Assembly (NCBI GenBank): GCA_022565595.1
Contig: JAIUML010000007.1
Coordinates: 1-64,000 of the forward strand
DNA: 64,000 nt
Direction: 5' to 3'
Origin: Saccharospirillum sp.
GTDB taxonomy: Bacteria; Pseudomonadota; Gammaproteobacteria; Pseudomonadales; Natronospirillaceae
In this document: positions 15,185 through 23,555 of the stretch, in pieces
Layout: each line of letters starts with the position of its first letter
Position numbering within the stretch: position 1 is the stretch's first letter
Translations under genes and position numbers: made by a program
The notes under the pieces: generated by a model
Told to the model about the DNA's origin: nothing
The model's database searches: none
Seen by the model: the letters and a program-made list of their open reading frames with translations, nothing else

Positions 15185-16369
15185 ATGTTTGAGCAACTCG
15201 ATGCCCCACGACAGGACCCGATACTGTCTTTGACGGTGGCTTTTCGTAATGACCCTCGCCCCAACAAGATCGATCTGGGCATCGGTGTATATCGCAACAG
15301 CGAAGGGGTAACCCCGATCATGGCCGCCGTGAGGCAGGCACAGATCGCCCTGGCCGAAGAACAGACCACCAAGAGCTATGTGGGTCTGGCCGGTGACGAA
15401 GTCTTCAATGACCTCATTACCGATCTTGTGCTGAAGGGCACTGAGGCCAGAAGCCGCACCAGCGCAGTGCAAACACCAGGCGCCAGTGGCGCCCTGCGCA
15501 TGCTGGCCGACTTGATGGCTTCTGCTCAACCAGATACTCGCGTCTGGATCAGCAACCCGAGCTATGTCAATCACCGCCCGGTCATGGAAGCCGCCGGCCT
15601 GCAGGTTGAGCAATACCCCTATTTTGACCCTGAAACCAAGGTCGTTGATGAAGCCGCCATGCTGGCGCAATTCGAACAACTGGGGCCCAGAGATGTGGTG
15701 CTGCTGCACGGCTGCTGCCACAACCCGACCGGAGCAGACCTCAGTGAAGCCGCCTGGCAACGCATTGCCGAGCTGGCGGTTGAACGCGGGTTTTTACCCT
15801 TTGTCGATATCGCCTACCAGGGCTTTGGTGACGGCCTGATCGAAGACGCCGCCGGCTTGCGCCTCCTGGCTGAAACCGTACCAGAAATGCTCATCGCCAC
15901 CTCCTGCTCGAAAAACTTTGGCCTCTACCGCGAGCGCACCGGTGCGGCCATCGTGATCGGGAAAACCCTGGAACACAGCCAGCGCGCCAAGGGTCGTATT
16001 CTGGAAATGGCCCGAGCCACCTACACCATGCCACCCGACCATGGCGCTGCCATCGTCGCCAGAATTCTGCAGGACGAAACGCTGCGCAATACCTGGCAAT
16101 CCGAACTGGTGGCCATGAACCAACGCATCAACGGCTTGCGAAGCCTGTTGGTAGAGCAATTTCGCATCGCCAGCGACAGCCAACGCTTTGATTACTTTGG
16201 TGAACACAGAGGCATGTTCTCGGTAACCGGGCTGGACGAGACGCAAATAGAGCGACTGAAAGCAGATCACGGCATTTACCTGGTCGGTGGCGGTCGTGTC
16301 AATGTGGCCGGTATGGCAGAGCGCGATGTGCCCATTGTGGTCGACGCTTTTCTTGATGTAGGTGCCTGA
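15185..16369 (+). CDS. Aspartate/aromatic amino acid aminotransferase (class I)
   Basis: PLP enzyme of 394 residues in the AspC/TyrB subgroup. Family marks include DLGIGVYRN near the N-terminus, TPGASGALRM, the NPSYVNH substrate segment, LLHGCCHNPTGAD, the DIAYQGFGDG region and SCSKNFGLYRERTG with the Schiff-base Lys. It moves the amino group between aspartate or aromatic amino acids and 2-oxoglutarate. AspC and TyrB cannot be separated by eye; tyrosine breakdown genes at the right end of the window make an aromatic substrate possible. The ATG touches the exporter stop (TGAATG) and the pair is probably under the divergent Lrp regulator. Confidence 0.9.
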   Translation: MFEQLDAPRQDPILSLTVAFRNDPRPNKIDLGIGVYRNSEGVTPIMAAVRQAQIALAEEQTTKSYVGLAGDEVFNDLITDLVLKGTEARSRTSAVQTPGASGALRMLADLMASAQPDTRVWISNPSYVNHRPVMEAAGLQVEQYPYFDPETKVVDEAAMLAQFEQLGPRDVVLLHGCCHNPTGADLSEAAWQRIAELAVERGFLPFVDIAYQGFGDGLIEDAAGLRLLAETVPEMLIATSCSKNFGLYRERTGAAIVIGKTLEHSQRAKGRILEMARATYTMPPDHGAAIVARILQDETLRNTWQSELVAMNQRINGLRSLLVEQFRIASDSQRFDYFGEHRGMFSVTGLDETQIERLKADHGIYLVGGGRVNVAGMAERDVPIVVDAFLDVGA

Positions 16370-16374
16370 ATCTT

Positions 16375-17292
16375 TTGACAGAACTGGCGCGCAAACCAAA
16401 GCCGAAGCTTTGGAAAATCGTCGTTTTGGCACTGCTGGCCATACCCCTGCTGGTGATAGATCGCCCCACGGGTGCCGATCAGGAGCTGGCCAGGGGTTTA
16501 TGGAACCTGGGTCACATCTGCTTCTTTGCATTAGCCGTTCTCGCGCTGAAGCGTCAGTTGGACATGCGCAACTGGCCACATTGGCTTGCCATCAGCATTG
16601 CCGTCTTTGTGATCAGCGTCATAGTGGAGTTCCTGCAATACGGTGCCGGCCGAGAGCGAGGTTGGGAAGACATAGAGCGCAACCTCATTGGTGCCTGGCT
16701 GGCCATGTTCTGGCTGATTCCCGGTTCGGCGCAGGTGTGGACGGGGCGCCTTATCGCCACAGGCCTCTTTCTGGCTCAGGTCAGCGTGGTCGGTCAGTTG
16801 GCCTTGACCGAACACCGCCTGAGCCAAAGCTTGCCCATACTGTCCAGCCTGGAGAAACCGTACGAACTGCAATGGTGGGATGGGCAGGTCGAGCGCAGCA
16901 CAGAACACACCCGACTGGGCCAATACAGCCTTAGAGTTCATTACAGCGACAGTGGCTATTCCACAGCCGTTCTGCACACTCTGCCCAGTGACTGGACGGG
17001 CTATCAAAACCTGAGATTCGAAGTGCACAACCCTCAACTGACCCCGGTGTCACTCAATCTGCGAATTCAGGATCTCGAATACCAACAAAGAGGGGCGCGC
17101 TTCAATGATCGCTTTAATCTGGCCTTCGTTGCCGAGCACGGCTGGAACACCATAGAGGTCAGCCTATCGGACGTGCTTGAAGCCCCGGAAACCCGCCATA
17201 TGCAGATGAACCGGATAGCCCAATTGGAAGTGTTCACCACCAACCTACCGCAACCGAAAGTCATTTATCTGGACCACTTCCGTTTGCGTTAA
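16375..17292 (+). CDS. VanZ-like membrane protein with C-terminal beta-sandwich-like domain
   Basis: Protein of 305 residues. The N-terminal half has four hydrophobic helices (about 14-31, 42-57, 70-90 and 100-150) and resembles VanZ-like proteins: GLWNLGHICFFALAVLAL, then VIVEFLQYGAGRERGWEDIERNLIGAWLAM. The C-terminal 160 residues are soluble and beta-rich, with WDGQVERSTEHTRLGQYSLRVHY and YQNLRFEVHNPQLTPVSLNLRIQD, which look like a galactose-binding-type sandwich lying outside the membrane. The start is a TTG at 16375, five bases after the aminotransferase stop, so it is probably the third gene of that operon. Function is unknown; a carbohydrate or cell-wall ligand is a guess. Confidence 0.75.
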   Translation: MTELARKPKPKLWKIVVLALLAIPLLVIDRPTGADQELARGLWNLGHICFFALAVLALKRQLDMRNWPHWLAISIAVFVISVIVEFLQYGAGRERGWEDIERNLIGAWLAMFWLIPGSAQVWTGRLIATGLFLAQVSVVGQLALTEHRLSQSLPILSSLEKPYELQWWDGQVERSTEHTRLGQYSLRVHYSDSGYSTAVLHTLPSDWTGYQNLRFEVHNPQLTPVSLNLRIQDLEYQQRGARFNDRFNLAFVAEHGWNTIEVSLSDVLEAPETRHMQMNRIAQLEVFTTNLPQPKVIYLDHFRLR

Positions 17293-17297
17293 AGCGC

Positions 17298-18182
17298 TCA
17301 GGACACCGCCTTGCGACGCGGCCATCGAATTAAACGAGTGGCAATGCCAGTACCCACCAATGTAATGACCATGCCGATAATGATTTGTATGGTCAGTACT
17401 TCTCCCAGTATCAGATACCCCCAACCCAGGGCACTGACCGGCACCAGGAAAGTCACGGTTGAAGTCGCCGTCGCACCCGCACTGGCCAACAATTGGAAAT
17501 ACAAAAAGAAGGCCAGAGCCGTGCTCAGAATCGCCAATGCAATGGCATTGGCCCAGGCGATACCCGAGGGCATTTGATCCGGCCACAACAACAAAGCCGG
17601 CACCATCAAGATCAGGCTGGACATCAAGGTCGTGCCACCGGCCACCACCCGAATCGGCAAATGGGCCAGCTTCGCTTTCGAATAATTGCCCGCTATACCA
17701 TAAAAAACCGTCGCCCCAAGCGCTGCCAGAATGGCCCAGCCATCGCCGCCCACAGAGAAATCCAGCCGGTCTGCTGAAAGCACGTATACCCCCAAAAAGG
17801 CCAGGCCCAACCCCCAATACTGTTGTCGCTGCACCGGCACAGCAAAGAGCAAAACACCAATCAGGGCGGTAAAGAGCGGTGTGGTGGCATTAATCAAGGA
17901 GGTAAAACCTGCCTCCAGACTCAGGGTGGCATAGGCCAACAGACTGAAAGGAATCACATGATTGGTCAGCGCCAACACAGCCAATGGAACAACATGCTGA
18001 AAGAAAAGCTGACGGTACCGAGCCACAGTAAACAAGGGCAACAACACCAGTGCAGCCACACCCATCCGAACCATAATCAAGGGCACCGGCCCAAACTCAG
18101 GCGCAGCGACTCGCATAAAAAGAAAGGACACGCCCCACAGGGTCGACAAGACAATCAGTCTGAATGCATCTATCGCTGACAC
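17298..18182 (-). CDS. EamA/DMT-family transporter
   Basis: Inner-membrane protein of 294 residues with about ten hydrophobic helices in two EamA repeats. The first repeat begins LIVLSTLWGVSFLFMRVAAPEFGP, the second GDGWAILAALGATVFYGIAGNYSK; the last helix is followed by a basic RLIRWPRRKAVS tail. It is only distantly like the EamA protein at 14222, so they are not a recent duplication. It converges on the VanZ-like gene (five bases between stops). Substrate unknown. Confidence 0.85.
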   Translation of the reverse strand: MSAIDAFRLIVLSTLWGVSFLFMRVAAPEFGPVPLIMVRMGVAALVLLPLFTVARYRQLFFQHVVPLAVLALTNHVIPFSLLAYATLSLEAGFTSLINATTPLFTALIGVLLFAVPVQRQQYWGLGLAFLGVYVLSADRLDFSVGGDGWAILAALGATVFYGIAGNYSKAKLAHLPIRVVAGGTTLMSSLILMVPALLLWPDQMPSGIAWANAIALAILSTALAFFLYFQLLASAGATATSTVTFLVPVSALGWGYLILGEVLTIQIIIGMVITLVGTGIATRLIRWPRRKAVS

Positions 18183-18261
18183 TACGTTTTACACCCTTTA
18201 TGTTCGGCCTGCTCTGCTCAGGCGCATTCTGTTTAGTTCACCGGCTGAGTTCGCGCTCGCC

Positions 18262-18481
18262 ACTGGGTAAGCCTCTGACGGGGACGCTACAAGTAGGTTA
18301 TCAGGCTCATCCCTGAGCCTGACCCTCCGGGCTCGCTTCGCTCATGCCAAAACGCTCCAGGCGTTTTGGTCCCTGTAAGCTCGGCGGTCCCCATCCAACC
18401 GCCATGGATGGCGGAAGTGCCGTTTTTGCAGGAGCAAAAAACGGCCATGGGGACCGACGCCCCGACAGAGGCTCACCCAGT
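18262..18481. repeat. Nested palindromic element 1 (MITE/REP-like), 220 bases
   Basis: Outer arms at 18262-18283 and 18460-18481 are inverted copies matching at 20 of 22 bases and starting ACTGGGTRAGCCTCTG. Inside are perfect or near-perfect hairpins: TCAGGCTCA/TGAGCCTGA (18301-18322), CCAAAACGC/GCGTTTTGG (18347-18369), CGGTCCCCAT/ATGGGGACCG (18385-18394, 18447-18456) enclosing CCGCC/GGCGG and GCCGTTTTTGC/GCAAAAAACGGC (18419-18445). It encodes no plausible protein; an 86-codon frame here is a by-product of the symmetry. It may be a non-autonomous element, a REP-type cluster or a structured RNA gene. No clear target duplication is visible. Confidence 0.75.
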
Positions 18482-18599
18482 ACCAAGCGCTTGGATATCA
18501 CCATGAGTAGACAATGGCAGGAGATAGTACATCGATTGTTCAAGTGAACTAGCCTTAATTGATACATTTCATATTGTGATGAACTACAAAAGGCTAGCG

Positions 18600-18721
18600 C
18601 TGGGTACCGGGGTGACTCATCAAGGGTGGTCTGCAGTATGGATCGGTCCGACGCCTCGGCTGCAGCCCAGGCCCCATGGATGGGTCCACGCCGACCCTTG
18701 AGGAGTTACCCCGGTGGCCAG
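18600..18721. repeat. Nested palindromic element 2, 122 bases
   Basis: Arms CCGGGGTRACTCMTCAAGGG at 18607-18627 and, inverted, at 18694-18714 match at 19 of 21 bases, with weaker pairing continuing outward. The centre repeats motifs found in element 1: CCATGGATGG and GGTCCGACGCC (GGACCGACGCC in element 1), so the two belong to one family. It ends 20 bases after the hisI stop (read leftwards) and may serve as its terminator. Confidence 0.65.
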
Positions 18722-18740
18722 TGCGGGTTATAGCTAAAGG

Positions 18741-19151
18741 TTACAACCCAGACCCAGGATCCGACTCGACGGTTGCGCCCTTGTCGTCGACCATGTAGAA
18801 GAAGCAACTGCGCCGGTTGGTGTGGCAGGCGGGGCCTTGCTGGTCGACGAGCAGCAACAGGGTATCGCCATCGCAATCTACCCGCATCTGTTTGAGCTTT
18901 TGGCGGTGGCCAGAGCTTTCGCCTTTGCGCCAATAGGTTTTGCGGGAGCGTGACCAGTAGCAGACCTGGCCCGTAGCTAATGTCTCCTCGATGGAGGCAC
19001 GGTTCATCCAGGCCATCATCAGTATTTCGCCGGTATCCTGTTGTTGGGCGATGGCGGGAATCAGGCCTTCGTCTGTGACCTTGAGTTGGCTGAGCAAGTC
19101 AGCCAGATCGATTCTTTCGCCCTTTGGAGCCTTTTCCCAGTTCTTGAACAC
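18741..19151 (-). CDS. hisI: Phosphoribosyl-AMP cyclohydrolase
   Basis: HisI opens the purine ring of phosphoribosyl-AMP in the third step of histidine synthesis. The 136-residue protein holds the full family core: EILMMAWMN, the YWSRSRKTYWRKGESSGH substrate region, VDCDGD (Mg-binding Asp cluster) and CHTNRRSCFF (zinc Cys/His). It is the stand-alone bacterial form without a HisE domain. It lies 16 bases behind the outer-membrane barrel gene, reading the same way, so it appears to be the last gene of an envelope operon rather than next to hisE or tat genes. Confidence 0.95.
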   Translation of the reverse strand: MFKNWEKAPKGERIDLADLLSQLKVTDEGLIPAIAQQQDTGEILMMAWMNRASIEETLATGQVCYWSRSRKTYWRKGESSGHRQKLKQMRVDCDGDTLLLLVDQQGPACHTNRRSCFFYMVDDKGATVESDPGSGL

Positions 19152-19167
19152 GCCGTCAGTCTCATCA

Positions 19168-20385
19168 CTAGAATACGGTCGACCAGTTTACCGAAATTCG
19201 CGTTGGATACACGCCAAATTCGTCTTTGAGCTGCAGCGTAGTCATATCCGAGCCTTCCATCGTGGCTGACTCAGCAATGGGTAGACTGGCCGAGATGTCC
19301 AGCCGGCTGTTGTCGGTCAGGCTGTAATCCAGCATGGCGTTGAGCAGCAGGCCGCCATCTCCCAGATTGGTCAGCAAGGCACCCTGAGCATAGAGCAAGG
19401 GATTCATGGGTTTGCTTGCGATCAAGCTGGCGTAGTGTCGACCGGCCGGAATGACCATTCCCTTGCGATAGAAACCAGACTGCCAGGTTTCGAGACTTGC
19501 CTGGCGCTCACCCAGCCCATTGAAGTGGTATTCCAGTGCGATGTAAACATCATTCAGTACCTGCTGATCGGCGCCCAGGGTGAATCGTGCACCCTGGTTT
19601 TCGTCACTGCCCAGCCAGGCGATTTCCTGCCACCAACCCCAGGTGCCGGCAGTGCCCTGGCTGCCAAAACCGAAGAGGTGATAGTCGCCATTCACGGTCA
19701 AGGCAGTGAACTCCAGCGTCAATGCGCTGACCTGATTGTAGGTACGCACGAAGGCGAGTTGATCTTCACCAAATACCCAGCCGATGTCCAACTCACCCAA
19801 TTGCCCCAGGGGTTGCAGCCAGCGCACGGCATCGACGCCAGGGCGATAGCTGCGTTCTGCGGCTCCGATGTTGGCAGGAAGGACAACATCGACCGGTGAA
19901 AACTGTTGCGAGAGCCCAAAACTGATGGCCTGGCGACCGACAGAGAGGTCGCCCTGGTCATTCAGCCAAAGAAAATAGAGTCGATCGAGATTTTGTTCGA
20001 GTACCAGACTGTCGTCATCGTTCGAGTAGAGTTCGGTGTCGAGATCCTGCCAACGGTAATCTGCGCCTGTGCCGTCGAGGCCATCGAAAGACAGGTTGCC
20101 ATCGTCCTGAGCCAGGCGCCAGCGCTGCGCCAGGCCGTAGTGGAGGCCGAATTCCAGGTCAGGCGTCAGGCTGGCACTGAGGTTCCAACGCACTTCGGCG
20201 CGCTGGTCGATGGCCCATTCTGGAGGCTGAAGCGCAGAACTCGCACCGCTGATTTGAGGGTAACCGTAGGCATCGGAGCCGAGCGTGATATCCGTCCAGG
20301 TGAAGACATCCGCCTGTGCTGAGACCGCAAGCATTGCAGTGATTAATGTCAGGCTGCGAAGCGCTTTAACGAACACGGCGATCAT
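19168..20385 (-). CDS. Outer-membrane beta-barrel protein of the LolA-like/FtsX/LolD operon
   Basis: Protein of 405 residues from the ATG at 20385 (an upstream start at 20403 is possible). A signal peptide (SLTLITAMLAVSAQA) is followed by alternating hydrophobic and polar strands rich in aromatic and Gly residues, such as RQAISFGLSQQFSPVDVV, GRHYASLIA and LLLNAMLDYSL, and the chain ends SVNWSTVF, an aromatic C-terminus as recognised by the BAM complex. I cannot name a family. It overlaps the upstream ATPase gene by 20 bases and belongs with the permeases and LolA-like protein, suggesting an outer-membrane exit or receptor for whatever they carry. Confidence 0.8.
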   Translation of the reverse strand: MIAVFVKALRSLTLITAMLAVSAQADVFTWTDITLGSDAYGYPQISGASSALQPPEWAIDQRAEVRWNLSASLTPDLEFGLHYGLAQRWRLAQDDGNLSFDGLDGTGADYRWQDLDTELYSNDDDSLVLEQNLDRLYFLWLNDQGDLSVGRQAISFGLSQQFSPVDVVLPANIGAAERSYRPGVDAVRWLQPLGQLGELDIGWVFGEDQLAFVRTYNQVSALTLEFTALTVNGDYHLFGFGSQGTAGTWGWWQEIAWLGSDENQGARFTLGADQQVLNDVYIALEYHFNGLGERQASLETWQSGFYRKGMVIPAGRHYASLIASKPMNPLLYAQGALLTNLGDGGLLLNAMLDYSLTDNSRLDISASLPIAESATMEGSDMTTLQLKDEFGVYPTRISVNWSTVF

Positions 20386-21058
20386 CCTCCTCCACTCGAC
20401 CATCGCGCAGGCTTATAAGACGGTTGGCTCTTTCCATGATCATCGGGTCGTGCGTGGAAAATACGAAGGTCATGCCATCATTGCGATTCAAATCGTGCAT
20501 CATGTCGAGCAAGTCCTTGCCGGTGTGCGAATCCAGGTTGGCGGTGGGTTCATCGGCCAATATCAAGTCGGGCTGGCTGACCATGGCTCGGGCCACGGCG
20601 ACCCGCTGTTGCTGTCCGCCGGAGAGTTCTCCCGGGCGACGGTTTTCCTTACCGCTAAGCCCTACTTTGGCCAACATATCCTGGACTCTGTGTTTGCGCT
20701 CGGCTTCTGGCACGCCCTGCAACAACATGATGTACTCACAGTTTTCCGCAGCCGTAAGCACTGGAATCAGATTGTAGGCCTGGAAAATAAACCCGATATG
20801 ATCCCGCCGGAAATCCGACAACTCTCGGCCACTCATGGCGGAAATCGCCTTGTTTGCCAGCCATACCTCGCCAAGCGTCGGCACATCCAGCCCGCCCATC
20901 AGTTGCAGCAGGGTTGACTTGCCGGAGCCGGACGGCCCGACAATGGCGGTAAACTCGCCCGGCTCTATGGTCATATCGACGGCATCCAGCGCCTTGACCA
21001 GGGTATCGCCACGGCCGTAGTGTCGACTGAGTTGGTGTGTCTTGATGACGGCAGTCAA
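20366..21058 (-). CDS. LolD/MacB-type ABC transporter ATPase
   Basis: ATPase of 230 residues. I place the start at the TTG at 21058, six bases after a perfect AAGGAGG; a longer frame to 21163 adds a non-homologous N-terminus. Walker A is GPSGSGKST, signature LSGGQQQRVAVARAM, Walker B LILADEPTANLD, switch region FSTHD. This LolD/MacB class drives permeases that move substrate without crossing the inner membrane, for example releasing lipoproteins from it. It follows two FtsX-type permease genes by 11 bases and overlaps the barrel gene. Confidence 0.93.
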   Translation of the reverse strand: MTAVIKTHQLSRHYGRGDTLVKALDAVDMTIEPGEFTAIVGPSGSGKSTLLQLMGGLDVPTLGEVWLANKAISAMSGRELSDFRRDHIGFIFQAYNLIPVLTAAENCEYIMLLQGVPEAERKHRVQDMLAKVGLSGKENRRPGELSGGQQQRVAVARAMVSQPDLILADEPTANLDSHTGKDLLDMMHDLNRNDGMTFVFSTHDPMIMERANRLISLRDGRVEEDDRRVR

Positions 21059-21069
21059 TGCTGGCCTCC

Positions 21070-22296
21070 TTATAGACTTTTTTGCAGAGCCCTGGCGGGC
21101 ACGATGCGTGCTGCGTGCAAAGCGGGGTAAGTTGCAGCGACCAGTGTCAGCAGCAACACCCAAAAGGGGTAAAGTTGATATTGGCGAGAATCCACCACCG
21201 GCCGAATGACCTCAGCCAGTGACACACCGGATATCTCCATGTTGCCGTAATCAATGCCAACGGCTGCCAACCAGATGGTGAGGCCGAAGCCGAGGAGCAA
21301 CCCCAGCGCAATGGCTCCGATGGCCAGCAAAAACGTCTCGGTCAATATCAGCCTGAAAATGCTGCGCCTACGCGTACCAATGGCCAGCAACACACCAATT
21401 TCCCAGGTGCGTTCGTAAATGGACATGAAAATACCGTTGGTCACACTCAGGCCCGCCAGTATGAAAAGTATGCCGCCAATAACGGCCATGGACGCCCCGG
21501 TCAGCTCCAGCATACTGGCCAGTTGCGGAATCAGTGTTGTCCAGCCCTGAGCAGTAACATCCTCGGTACTGAGTGCCTGCCACAATGGCAAATCGCGCTC
21601 GCTGGCCAGAGAAGCCGAGTGCATGATCCAGGCAATCTCATGCACCCCTTCGATGGCCATCATCGATTGCAACTTGGGCAGGAGTACAAACACCATGTTT
21701 TCATCCAGCATGCGAGCGTTAAAGTGGAACAAGCCGCTCACTCTGAACAACTGCTGGTCGACACCACCATCGTCCTGGTTATTGACAGACACCACCAGGC
21801 GGTCCCCCAGCCCCACTTCCAGCAGATCGGCCAAACGCTCGCCAAGCAGAATCTGGGTGTCATCGCCGGCTTCGGTCAAGTAATCTCCTGCCGTCATGGC
21901 TTCACGGATTTTCGACACTGCAGCTTCGCGCTCCGGATCTATACCAGTCACTTGCACCGCTCTGTTGTCGGCCGCGCTGGAGATCATACCGAACGCCAGA
22001 ACTCTCGGTGTTGCGTTGGCCACTTGCGCAGCAGCGGCCAATTGGTCGAGATGATGGTCAGGGTTTGCAATGATGAAGGCTTCATCCCGCTCATCCAGAA
22101 AATCCCGATGATGCATTTGCGCATCGCCTGAATACATCCGTGTCGCGGAGCGAACGGTGGTATCCATAAAACCAAGAATAAAAGCGTCTGTGACGACCAG
22201 CGCCGCCGTACTCAGGCTGATCACCATGCCCGTCAACAACGTTCGACGCGTGTTGCGCGTCAGGTTGCGCAGTGCGAGGCGCCAATTCAGTCCCAT
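21070..22296 (-). CDS. FtsX-family (LolC/E, MacB-like) ABC permease 2
   Basis: Permease of 408 residues with the type VII layout: an N-terminal helix (about 19-42) after a basic RLALRNLTRNTRR start, a large periplasmic domain (about 43-270) and three C-terminal helices (about 275-405). LSVTNGIFMSIYERTWEIGVLLAIGTRRRSIFRLILTETFLLA is the conserved FtsX coupling region. Its ATG directly follows the stop of the first permease. The two permeases are related but diverged, like LolC and LolE, so the complex is probably a heterodimer. Confidence 0.9.
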   Translation of the reverse strand: MGLNWRLALRNLTRNTRRTLLTGMVISLSTAALVVTDAFILGFMDTTVRSATRMYSGDAQMHHRDFLDERDEAFIIANPDHHLDQLAAAAQVANATPRVLAFGMISSAADNRAVQVTGIDPEREAAVSKIREAMTAGDYLTEAGDDTQILLGERLADLLEVGLGDRLVVSVNNQDDGGVDQQLFRVSGLFHFNARMLDENMVFVLLPKLQSMMAIEGVHEIAWIMHSASLASERDLPLWQALSTEDVTAQGWTTLIPQLASMLELTGASMAVIGGILFILAGLSVTNGIFMSIYERTWEIGVLLAIGTRRRSIFRLILTETFLLAIGAIALGLLLGFGLTIWLAAVGIDYGNMEISGVSLAEVIRPVVDSRQYQLYPFWVLLLTLVAATYPALHAARIVPARALQKSL

Positions 22297-23538
22297 TCAG
22301 TGAGCCCTCATCGCGTCAATAGGGGTAAGTCTTGCCGCTCTTAAGCCAGGCAACAACGCCACAATAAAAGCCGCAACAAAAATCACCACAGCCGGGAAGG
22401 CAAATACAGCAACCGACATCTGGCCGCGATAGTGTGAAAACAGAATGCCGGAAACCTCAATGGCCTCCCCCATCTCGAAACCGACGTGCGTTAACCAGTA
22501 ATTGGCCGGAAGAGCAATCAGAAAACCCAGGGCACAAGCAATCAGGGCCAGCATCTGAGTTTCGAGTAGAATCAGCATGAAGAGACGTGAGGGTGACGTG
22601 CCTATCGCCTTGAGGACCCCGAATTCACGGGTGCGCTCCATGACCGACATCAACACCGTATTGAGCACCCCCACACAGACCAGAAAAATCAACACATAGC
22701 TGGCAAAGACACTGCCTTCTTTGTCGGCCTCCATGGTGTCATAAAAGTCCTTGGCGACGACTTGCCAGGGGTCGACTTCCGCCTCGGCCTCGGCAAAAGG
22801 GGTGTCCTCAGCCCAGAGCGCCAATTGATTCGACAAGGCTGTGGCACGACGGTAATCCGTACCGAGTATCAGAACGCGGTGTGCCTGCTCAGGCAAGACA
22901 AACAATTCCTGTGCCGCTGTCAGTGGCAAGAACACCTGTCGCGCTTCCATGCTGTCCGCATCACCGACTATGCCGACAACGCGATACAGATCGTTGGCCA
23001 GAGACCCATCCGCCCCCTGTGAAATCAGCACCAGCTCGTCGCCAACGCCCAGGGACAATTGACGCGCCACCGCATGCCCAATCATGGCAGAGTAAAAGCC
23101 ACTTTCATCAAGATCGGATGTCAGATAATTTCCGGCGGTCAGTTTGTCAACCAGCAATGAGAGCTGCGCTTCTCGCTCAGGGTGTATGCCTGTTACGGCA
23201 ACCGGGAAACTCTTGTCTTCGCCATAGGCCAGAGCGCTGCTTTCCAGCCTTGCGGTCACCGCTTCGACGCCGTTCTGATCGGAAAGCTGATTCAGCAAAG
23301 ACTCATCGGCCGGTACGGTGCGGTGCAGGTTGGGTCTTTCGATAAAGCCTGGCGCGGTAATTTGCACATGGCCGGTTACGTCTCTGGTATAGAAGTTCAG
23401 CACCTGATCGTAACTGCCTTCCTCCACAGAATTCAGCAAAGCCACCAGCAAATAACCACCCAACATGCTTAATAAAGTCAGGGTCGTGCGTCGACGGTTG
23501 CGCAACAGATTGCGGAAGGCGAGTTTCAACATCAGCAT
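22297..23538 (-). CDS. FtsX-family (LolC/E, MacB-like) ABC permease 1
   Basis: Permease of 413 residues with an N-terminal helix (about 16-36), periplasmic domain and three C-terminal helices. FRNLLRNRRRTTLTLLSML opens the protein and GVLNTVLMSVMERTREFGVLKAIGTSPSRLFMLILLETQMLA is the FtsX core motif. The ATG lies nine bases after GGAGG. The gene sits between the LolA-like protein gene (17-base gap) and the second permease (no gap). It fits a MacB/LolCDE-type exporter that takes substrate from the outer leaflet of the inner membrane and passes it to a periplasmic carrier. Confidence 0.9.
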   Translation of the reverse strand: MLMLKLAFRNLLRNRRRTTLTLLSMLGGYLLVALLNSVEEGSYDQVLNFYTRDVTGHVQITAPGFIERPNLHRTVPADESLLNQLSDQNGVEAVTARLESSALAYGEDKSFPVAVTGIHPEREAQLSLLVDKLTAGNYLTSDLDESGFYSAMIGHAVARQLSLGVGDELVLISQGADGSLANDLYRVVGIVGDADSMEARQVFLPLTAAQELFVLPEQAHRVLILGTDYRRATALSNQLALWAEDTPFAEAEAEVDPWQVVAKDFYDTMEADKEGSVFASYVLIFLVCVGVLNTVLMSVMERTREFGVLKAIGTSPSRLFMLILLETQMLALIACALGFLIALPANYWLTHVGFEMGEAIEVSGILFSHYRGQMSVAVFAFPAVVIFVAAFIVALLPGLRAARLTPIDAMRAH

Positions 23539-23555
23539 GTTGCTTTACCTCCCGC

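Noticed and set aside
15794-16579. Open frame of 261 codons on the minus strand
   Set aside because: Antisense to the aminotransferase and the VanZ-like gene; product has no family likeness.
18307-18567. Possible 86-residue protein on the minus strand
   Set aside because: The frame runs through the nested palindrome and reflects its symmetry; no ribosome site or sensible protein.
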